A DNA stretch of 64,000 nucleotides. It comes from Gavia stellata. Lineage: Eukaryota > Chordata > Aves > Gaviiformes > Gaviidae. Positions 55,464 through 64,000 of this stretch are shown here, one piece after another. The notes beneath the pieces were generated by a model that was given only the letters and a program-made list of their open reading frames with translations, had not been told where the DNA came from and did not search any database. Both the position numbers and the translations under genes were made by a program. Within the stretch, counting starts at the first letter, position 1; the number at the start of each line of letters is the position of its first letter. The stretch is from assembly GCF_030936135.1 (NCBI RefSeq), contig NC_082613.1, forward strand, positions 7,254,001-7,318,000, read 5' to 3'.

Positions 55464-55500
55464 ACTGCATTAACTTCTACGGAGCAGTGCCAATTCATTC
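55464..55500. repeat. Possible diverged old amniote repeat fragment
   Basis: CTGCATTAACTTCTACGGAG followed by CAGTGCCAATTCATTC resembles 'TGCATTGACTTCAATGGAGCAGTGCCAATTTACACC'. Short and diverged. Confidence 0.3.
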
Positions 55501-58041
55501 CTTACGGCAATCTGTCTCTATATAAGAACATGAGGTAAGATTAAATATAGTTAATATAAGAGTAACTTTTTTTTGGATTTTTAAAAAATGCACATATTTC
55601 CTCATCATTTTCATGAGAAAGTAGTCTTTTGCGGTAAAAGAACTTAGAAATTTTTTCAAAAAGTTGATTTTATTATATCATAATCATATAGAATTAAGAC
55701 TGCTCAAAAAAAGCTTTTATATCTTTGAAAGTAGCTGCCATCTTGAGTGTTCTTCTTTGGACAGAAAAGTTCCTATGGACAACATTTACAGCTTGAAAAA
55801 CTCAGTTTCATTGAAATAGCCTACTTAATCCAAAATCAACCTCATGAATCACAGACAAGGAGCATCACAGATCTAGTGGTTATTGTACTTGGGAGCTGCA
55901 CGCAAGGGGGAAACCTCTCAAGCCAGTGCAAGAGAAGCAAGGACTTGTAACTATTAGCAGCCTTGAATTCTCTTCAAAGTCATATCACACTATATGAATT
56001 TATGCTTCTTATGAACCCTTTTGCACCACAGAGAATCCTTACGTAAGCGACAGGAGCGACAATATGCTTCAGATCCAGTGACCAGCATCAGACACCACAA
56101 TACGCAGTGGTTCAAATAGCTTGTCGACATCCCACCCCATATTAATGTCCTTTGAAAAGCTGGAGTTTTCAATATACCTACAGTGATGGTTAGCAAAAAT
56201 TCAGAGTTGGTAGGTCCAGTCGCAGGTGCTGCATGGATGCTTATATCAAATACTATTTCCCACTAAGGGCCAAAGTACGGAGACAAAGTTAACTTCAGCA
56301 TCTTGACTATGTCCATGCTGCAATCTGGTTCACACAGCCTGGTAGAAAGGGACATTCTTGAAAAACCCCTAGAACCACTTTTTAAAATACTTTTTTTTAG
56401 TAGCTTACTTATCTACTGGACATGTACTTTCTCCTGGTTTCTCAACAATTGCTGGCTAGAGTGCTTAGGAAAAGTGCTAGAAAGGCACAAGACACGATCC
56501 ACAGAACTATTCATCCAGCTCAGCCTGCATCTTGTTTGCTCTTGACCTATTTCTGGATGGCTTATTGAAATACATGACAGCAAAATAACTTTGGTGCCCA
56601 GCCTGTGTTTTCAAACCAAAGAAATTATACTATTTTGCTATATTAATTATACTTCTCTGGATGAAAAGGTGATAATGTAATTAATTTATTCATACCAAAC
56701 TGCAAAAGTCCAAGTTACGCAGACCTTTCAGATGTATTTCTCCCTGTTTATAGTTCTCCAAACTTAAAATCATGAATGTGGTCAATGTTAATTGATTCAG
56801 ACACCGCTGCAAGAGAGTAAAAATTATGGTTTTCTGAAACATTGATGTCATCTGGAAGCAGCAATTGCCACTGAAAGAAACACATTCCCAGATAAAACAT
56901 TTGATTCAGCCTTACCGCAGCCTGCCAAGTTGAAAGCTAGCTCCTTCCAGATGAAATATTTCTGTATTCTGTGACATGTTATCAACCTCCAGCTCTTTGA
57001 ATGAGGTTCAAATCAGACTGAGACTTTGTCAAATGTGGAGAAATAAATGAAATTTCAAACTCAGCCCTTCTAATGCAGCTCTGGACTTGTCACTGCCAGT
57101 GCTGAATGCTGCCACTTCCTCCTGCAAGTCAAATTGCCTCATCTTTAATCTCAGAGGCTGCTTTTCTTCGAGGTCAACACATACTCGGAGTATAGCTGGG
57201 CACCTTACAGGGTTTTAAGAATCATCTATGTTTTTTGAGGAAAAAATACAGCCTTAATGAGCTCTTACTTGAGTTTTTTCACTCAAAAGATAAGCTTAGC
57301 TACAAGATTTTAAATGCAGAGATAGTAAATAATTTTTATGTTCCTTTTCCTCCAATGCCTTTGGCGATCCTCACAAGCAGAGCCCCGCCAGGGCCGCTGT
57401 TGCGATTCTGTGTCTCCAGCAATGTGAGATGAACATACCTTTGATACACTCACTGTTTGGAGCATGCTTTATTGCTAGTCTGCACTGTGTATTTGCTTGC
57501 CAGAGAAGTTATAACACAACTGGGAGCACCAGATTGACTGTTTTATGAGCAACCAGAATTCAAATGTGGTTCCATTCTCTTGAGCTACTAAGGAAAGAAA
57601 GAGAACGAAATACCTGCTGGAGTGGAGAGCCAGCATTTCTTGTCTTACACAATCCATTTATTTCTGTATCATTTGTAGGAGGTATTTTAAAGGACAAATA
57701 TTTTTAAAGCCACAGTCAGTATTTTATTGCATTCCCATAACTTATTTAATGCCTCAAATCAAACGCTTTACCCTAGTACTTTAAAAAAAATATGCAGAAC
57801 AAAGCTATATATCATTTGTAAAAACGTCACCCACTATTAGTTTCTTCTATTAAATTGCATCTTTATTACCTACTCTAATTATGAGAAATTTAGGCTGGTT
57901 CATATATGTCCCAAGGTACAGAAATCTACAGCGTCTTATTTTTCCAGCAGACAGTCTTTCTCCTGGCTAAGTTTATCATTATATACTAAGACTAACCAGT
58001 GATGTCAAATACAAAATATAATTTTAATGAGATTCTTCTGA

Positions 58042-58055
58042 TTTTTTTTTTTTTA
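58042..58055 (+). repeat. Poly-T tract
   Basis: An uninterrupted run of about 14 T in AT-rich desert DNA. A second, longer one lies near 59123-59140. Confidence 0.65.
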
Positions 58056-58298
58056 TTAATGGCTTGAACGACCACAGCAAATTCCACATGATGCGTGGTA
58101 GTAACTGCTTTTCTGGTTCAGGTATGAACTATCACTTAGCCTAAGATTTCCTTGCAGCTCAACTGTGATTATATATGCAGATGCAGAGAAAACAGTACTT
58201 CTATTAGAATTAGTGACAAGTTGACATAAGTCATTGGGATACAGGAGTGAAGATCACTCCTATGAGTAAAGGCTTTCCGGATCGAGTCCTAAATTTTT

Positions 58299-58350
58299 AG
58301 GATTAAATTCTGGCCCCACTGAAGTCAAGAGTTGATCTAAATTGTACCTA
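58299..58350. repeat. Possible diverged old amniote repeat fragment
   Basis: AGGATTAAATTCTGGCCCCA then CTGAAGTCAAGAGTTGATCT and AAATTGTACC: close to 'GATTCTGGCCCCACTGAAGTCAATGGGAGTT'. One of the better matches of the group. Confidence 0.4.
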
Positions 58351-58601
58351 CATAGTACAAAGCAGCTTCTCACATGTATTTCTATGAAACCTCCTTTGTT
58401 TAAAAGTTTATGTGCATTTTGTCAACTCCATGGAACAGACTAAGGAGAAAAAGGATTTTAAGAATTAAACTCCTAAACTTTAAAACTTTCCTGGACCTCA
58501 TGCAAAAAGAGGTTAATATAAATAAAACAAGACTTCAGTAACTCTGAATTCTGTATTATAATAAAATGACTTTCACTGTGTTCACAAGCCCGAGGCAAAA
58601 T

Positions 58602-58669
58602 ACTGCTCTCAGTGATGTAAATAGGAATCCTTTCAATATGCATAAAAGATACTGACCAGGCCCTAAATT
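58602..58669. repeat. Possible diverged old amniote repeat fragment
   Basis: ACTGCTCTCAGTGATGTAAA then TAGGAATCCTTTCAATATGC and, further on, CTGACCAGGCCCTAAATT. The order resembles 'CTCTCAGTTACACTGGTGTAAATCAGGAATAACTCC'. It lies 250 bases from the fragment at 58299. Confidence 0.35.
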
Positions 58670-58876
58670 AATATTTTTCATTAGACAAATCTGATCAAAA
58701 AAGATGTTTTTAAACCTCATAAGATTAGACAAGACCATCACGGAGCTGTCACCTGATAATCTAAAAATATTTATGAGAGTTCTGCCTCCTGTGCTAGTAC
58801 TGAGAAGTACTCCAAAAAAAGTTCTCAAATTTTTGATTTAAAAAACACTTGAAAATGTTTTTTCTTGACTTTGACA

Positions 58877-58900
58877 TTGCTACTGTTGCTTCAGTAGCAA
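58877..58900. repeat. Perfect 9-bp inverted repeat
   Basis: TTGCTACTG (58877-58885) and CAGTAGCAA (58892-58900) flank a 6-base loop. The loop itself begins TTGCT, so the arm word is partly repeated. Confidence 0.6.
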
Positions 58901-60080
58901 CAACGAGCCAGAGAGATGGAAAAGGCAAAGCCTGTTAAACCAGCAGTCGTCTAAATGACCAAGGGACCAGACTGTGGACCCAAACAGAATCACCTGCTTA
59001 CATCCAGAGAGGAATCTGACTGCAGCTCTGACAATTTACTAGATCCTTAATTTACTTAAATAATTACTTGCTGATTAATTTGATTAATTCATTCCATCTG
59101 AAATCAAGGTGCTATACTCTGATTTTTTTTTTTTTTTTTCCTGGAATCAAACTGAGCTGTGATAGATTCTTCCACTTTGCATTTCTAACTTATAGCATTC
59201 AATTTAACAGAGAGAGGCAAAAGTTATGTTAAAGCAAATCAGCTGTAGCCTTGATTTCCTTTTTCACTTTTTCAGCTACAGAGAAAAAATGTTGCTAATC
59301 AACAGGAAATGTAATTCTGACTGCATGAAAACTGCCTTTTGCAACTCCAGGCATTATAACAAGTCTATTGAAACATTTGCACTCTTGTGGTACTGTTGAA
59401 ACACTGATATTTTTCAAATTACACACTAGATACAAATACTGTATTGAGCTGCCTTTCCCCAGTACCTTGGAATGGACTCTCATACCCTTATCCTTGCTGA
59501 ATAGGTGTTTTCTTCAAGAGCAATGCTATTGACTTCAGAGGTGCTATTTGCAGTATCAAGTTTTAAGAAACTAAAAAAAAATCACCCTGAAACTATTTTC
59601 TCCCCTTGGTTTCAGCTGGCTATTAGGCAGAACTGAGAAGGGGCCCAGGACTGTAACACCCAGAACAGTATCTAGAGCTCCCTCAGCTTCTCCCTTTGCT
59701 AATTCAGAAAATATTTCAGTCAGCAAAACTCCAATTTTTTCACTTTTATAAAGTCAGTATGAAACTTTTCACACTGGCCTGGAGATTAAACTTCCTTGGC
59801 TGTGATTCAGTAGGTACCAGAAACTGGTGCCTGGCTGGTTTCCAGTGCTGGGGGTACCAGCACAGGTCAAGCTGTAGGCAGTAAGAAGCAGGAGGAAGCC
59901 TGTGATCACTGTGCTCTGACACACCAGCACCGAAAGGGAACCAGACTTCCTTCTGCTTTGCCCACAAAGCAGTCTCTTTAGGTCCCAAACAGAGGGAGTA
60001 AAAGCTGAACTGCTCTTCTCCCTGTGAATAAGTTTCCTGATTTTAAAAAAGCTCATTTCCAATGGGATTAATTTTAAGAA

Positions 60081-60120
60081 TCTGCTCAACTCCCATTGCA
60101 TTCAGCAGGTGCTAAGTGCA
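60081..60120. repeat. Possible diverged old amniote repeat fragment
   Basis: TCTGCTCAACTCCCATTGCA then TTCAGCAGGTGCTAAGTGCA. Close to 'CTCAACTCCCATTGACTTCAGTAGGTGCTGAGTGC'. Short but with high word identity. Confidence 0.4.
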
Positions 60121-61126
60121 TGTTCATGGCTTTCTGGATAAAGGCGGACTTTACCACCACCTAAGAGGTGTGATTCACAGCTTTGCTAAATTAGATGATT
60201 TCCCGCCATCTCACTCCAAGTTAAATGAGCACCGAATTCAGAAATGCTTTTGCATGCAACGTGCACATGCTGCTCGGTGAACACACATCAGCTACTGCTA
60301 CATTTCCCAGCTATGAATCACGTATGTTAAAGTGGATGCTTGGTTCATCATACTGATTGGGCTGGTAAGTTACTGGTGTTGGAATAGGATTGTATTTCTT
60401 ATAGGTGATTAAAATTATGATTAGGCTGAGAATGAGCTAGGAGAACCAGAAACAGGACCAGGAGCTGAAGTCCTGTACTCAAAAGTTTATGGGATTAAGT
60501 TTATTGGGATATATCTCACTGAAGACAGGGGCCCTTTGGAGCTTGTCCTTGATATTCTCTAAAAATATCATTTGCGTTTTTACCGCTCAACTTCCCTATT
60601 CACAGAAAGTGTACGCAAGCTGTACTGCTTTCTAGTTTAGAGGTTCAGAAGTGTAATACAGGCCTGGTTTGGGTAGCAAATCTATGTCATTTTTTTCCCA
60701 GCATGTAAAGAGTGGTATTTGATTTCAGAATATCCTTTCAAGTAAAGGAATACTTGGATATAACTCTGAATCTTATAATGTAATTCAAGACTCCTTAATC
60801 CTCCCCAAGTTCTTTTTCCTGGCTTCTTCCAAAAATTGTTTTAGTCTCTTTTCTTATATTTTTCCTTTAATTTTCAGTCTTATTCATTTTTATTCTGATT
60901 AAGCTCTGAAAAGCCTTTCTTCATATCGTATTCAGATTGATAATTAGTTTGAAGGTATTCATCTACCTACAATAGCTTTTGTTATTGTGCAGTTTTTATA
61001 AAAAAACAATTAAAATATTGCTACCTCCTCACTCCCGAGAAGCCTGTATCCAGCTTCCACAGATAACAGGGAATAGGGTATGAGTTCTGCTTTTATATCT
61101 TTTTTGCCTTGGACTCCAGAATAAAA

Positions 61127-61154
61127 AGATATATAGACTTAAATCTATATATCT
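61127..61154. repeat. Perfect 11-bp AT-rich inverted repeat
   Basis: AGATATATAGA (61127-61137) and TCTATATATCT (61144-61154) are exact reverse complements around the 6-base loop CTTAAA. AT-rich, so chance occurrence or cruciform-prone DNA are both possible. Confidence 0.6.
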
Positions 61155-64000
61155 GTTGAGTCAAACACTGACACATTTACAGAAAACAAGGGTAATTCTA
61201 AATGCATTCACTTAATCTACGATAGTTAACACTAACTTCCTTTCTTACTGCTATTTCCAGGGTCATAAATGGATAATCCAAGAAGGATACGATAGGTTTC
61301 CTCCCAGTGTGCTAGTGTTAGTATCAGGTTATTTGACCTTCCCTCAGTCTCCGGACAGAGGTTCCCCCCATGTTTTGTAGACAGGAGTGGACCCTTGACA
61401 GGATTACTAAATTAGGTAATCCACCAGTCTCCTATATAGTGGCTCAGATACTCTTTCGTATGTATTTACTACCTTACCAGAGCTTGCCAGAAGACTCTTA
61501 CTAAGGGAGAGAGATACTAAAGCTGTTCAGGCCAGTGTGAGGAGGCCAATGTGAGCACTGATTCAGTAGGGTTAGACGAAGCCCTGGGTAGCATCAATCA
61601 ATGCCTACCACCTTTTCTAAATCCCTTTATATGCTGCCATGCACACAGTTCCAATTGACTGTCTTGTAAGTGAAACTCCTCACAGGCACGGGGTGAGGAT
61701 TTGGTATTTTCTTGATAGAAAGTAGTAATACTGAAGCAGATGGTAGAGGAGGGGGAAAGTATCAACAGAGATTACTGAGTTTTTATCTTGCAATCTGCCA
61801 ATAAACAGGGATTGGCGCCCTGGGATGAAGACAATGAAAGAAACCAGGAAAAGAAATCAGAATAGCAGGTAAAGTCAGACCTATGAAAGCAGAAGGGATA
61901 AAAGGAAATAAAAAAAATCTTTCCTCTCCTCTACCTGACACTTTAGGAATTGACTTTTTACTCTATTTCATTAGGGAAAAGACACAGCAAAAAAAATTAT
62001 TTGCATTTAATTTTCCTCCTAACGAACTTTAAAAAAGCTCCTAATAGCTATTACTTTTGTCAGCTTTATGAATAAACGGTCAAGTGTTGCTTTGCCCTTG
62101 TTTCATACAGCTCCTGTGGTTAATGCTGAGGACCCAGCCCTGCTCCCGAGAAGATGCCTACACTACATGCCAGGTACACAATGCTCCTGCTCTACCAAGT
62201 CATCCAAGTACTGGCGGACACTGAAGCTCCCTCCCTGCACTTTGATTTTGTCCCAGGGGGAGGAAGGGCTGAACAAACCTGGTTCCCTCTCCTCATCCCA
62301 GCATGGAGAAGGCCACAAGGCAGGACTGCTGCATGGAGCCCAGCAGGCTGCAGCTTAGATGCCAGCAAGTGGATCCACTTGTAGGTAGTAATGAAAGAAT
62401 CTGACTCATATGAAGCTAAGAAAAAAAAAAAGCCTGTAGATTTCATCCTTCCCAATGCTGGCACAGAAACTCAGTCTCTGCTATGATCACGTAGTAAGGA
62501 AACTTGTTTGAAAGTAATTATTGTCTGGCCTCTTGAAAGATCAGGGAGTACGACAGAAAAATATGCTGTGGCTCTGAACATACATTTTGTAAGAGCCAAA
62601 CAAAACTCTAACTTCAAAGGATTTGGGATGTGCTCTAAATCTAGAATAGGGCGTCTGTGTTTTTCCCCTTCATGCGAAGCAGCTTCTTAAATCCAGCCTG
62701 AACAAGAGAAAATGAGAAAAATAGGCAGGTTGCTGAGCACAAGAACTTAATGAATTCTGATTCCTATGGATTTGTGTTGCCTGATTAACTAATTCTGCCT
62801 GAATTCTACTAAGGTTTCCTGTCATCTGCATCTACCAGTTTCTGAAAGTAGTTACTATCTCCTGAGTTAGCTGTATCGATATATATTGATTCCCTGCAAT
62901 ATTTTCTAGCATAGACAAACCCCTGGAGCCTGGTGTTGCTACGCTTACAGAGGAGTCCTGAGCAGCCTGGTTTTACCCAGCCTCTCTTAAGCCCCTATAA
63001 ACAGCGATTTCTGAATGCTAAGGACTAAAGCAATCCACCATCTCCTCCTTCCCTCCAATCCCACCAGCCCCAAGCATTGAACAAACCCCAGACTATTGGT
63101 TAAGGACCTTACATAGCCTCAGGTGCATCTCCTGATTGATGCCTGGTGTGTTTAGAGTTTGAAAGCTGTTTTGTCCCAGGTCACAACTTCCCCCATGTGG
63201 ATTTTTGGAGCTTGAGACGTTGCATGGCCCCAGTAAAGCTTTTTCAGCATTTTGAATCTTTAAGAGTTTATAATGCTGCTGGCTGGTGTAGATTCTCTGG
63301 TGTCTAATAAGCAGCAAACTCCCACTGCAGCTTTTCTCAGTTGCTTGTTTGCCTGAGAAAACCGAAAACAAACAAAGGGAATTTTTAGAAGGGAACAGAG
63401 AAGGACAGATGTATATGCATAAACCTACCACCCACCCCCAAAACATGAGGATTTCCTTAGGGAACCAGGCTAAAAATGAGAGAAAATATCCCTAAGAAAA
63501 CTCCCAGTGTTTGTATATCTCTGCAAGAGGCTGTGCTGCCTTGAATACAAAATGGATGTCTACCTCGAAAGCCAGAGGATTCCTTAGAGATTTAAAGGTA
63601 TAACATACAGTGAAGGAATTTGTAGTAATCCGGCTCAATACAACATTCAAGCATTTTTGGCAGAATGAGCTTTTCTATTTCTGCTATTGGAGAGCAGAAC
63701 AATCCTTTAGCAAATGCCAGCAGCAAAAAATACATATTCCAGTTTTTATTAAGCTACCCTGTGCTAAACTGCCTTAGACACTGGTTTCAAATTGTGTAGC
63801 CAGAGTCTTTTTTTCATCTTGAGAATGGGTTGATTTGACATGCCAGGTGCAGAAATGCCTTTTGCATACGCAGACACAGTCTGAGTCTCTGCCAGCACTT
63901 AAAGAAGGTCCTGCTGAGACAGTGCTACAGAAAACTGCTGCTGAAGCTGGAGAGTTTCTCTTACACAGCTCATACAGATGGTTAGGGCTCATCTACTTGA

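Larger units (their letters stand above)
51121..64000. other. Gene desert downstream of CBLN4, part 3: no gene seen
   Basis: AT-rich. It holds several possible repeat fragments, two perfect inverted repeats (58877-58900, 61127-61154), a short GCAT microsatellite and T-runs near 58040 and 59122. A 240-codon stop-free stretch on the minus strand at 54242-54964 begins at TTG and has no ATG until near its end, so it is not called a gene. Confidence 0.5.

Overview
The window looks like a piece of a bird (or other sauropsid) nuclear chromosome. The evidence is intron-split vertebrate genes with GT-AG borders, a CpG-island promoter, one clear CR1 LINE 3'-end fragment, very few young interspersed repeats, and long AT-rich intergenic DNA. 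I cannot assign a species. Nothing bacterial, viral or plasmid-like is visible.

Layout. (1) Positions 1-4,760, plus strand: the 3' end of a gene whose earlier exons lie left of the window. Two coding exons (462-545 and 4134-4238) join in phase to give the last 62 residues of a protein that resembles the C-terminal end of a formin FH2 domain, followed by a 3' UTR with a good poly(A) signal near 4733. (2) About 4,760-20,900: intergenic DNA with one CR1 fragment (11050-11175) and minor simple repeats. (3) 21,000-28,340, plus strand: the complete coding region of CBLN4 (cerebellin-4 precursor, a secreted C1q-family synaptic organiser). It has three coding exons (21997-22272, 24069-24185, 27010-27207) encoding 196 residues. 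Exon 1 sits in a strong CpG island, and the leader carries a run of 17 G, a long purine-only-like tract and a GT/GC-alternating tract. A likely poly(A) signal lies at 28312. (4) 28,340-64,000: a gene desert with no exon I can support. It holds a degraded MIR-type SINE (38283-38412), several weak copies of what may be one old amniote repeat family, a few perfect inverted repeats and simple repeats.

The two genes are in tandem on the same strand, about 17 kb apart, and have no evident functional link. The formin-like gene acts, if correctly identified, on actin inside the cell; CBLN4 is exported and acts at synapses. The long flanking deserts are what one expects around a neurally patterned developmental gene and may hold distal enhancers, but sequence from one species cannot show that. 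I did not find a clearly new biological system. The points most worth a second look are the formin-like neighbour of CBLN4, the unusual DNA of the CBLN4 leader, the 37366-37444 foldback and the family of diverged repeats in the desert.
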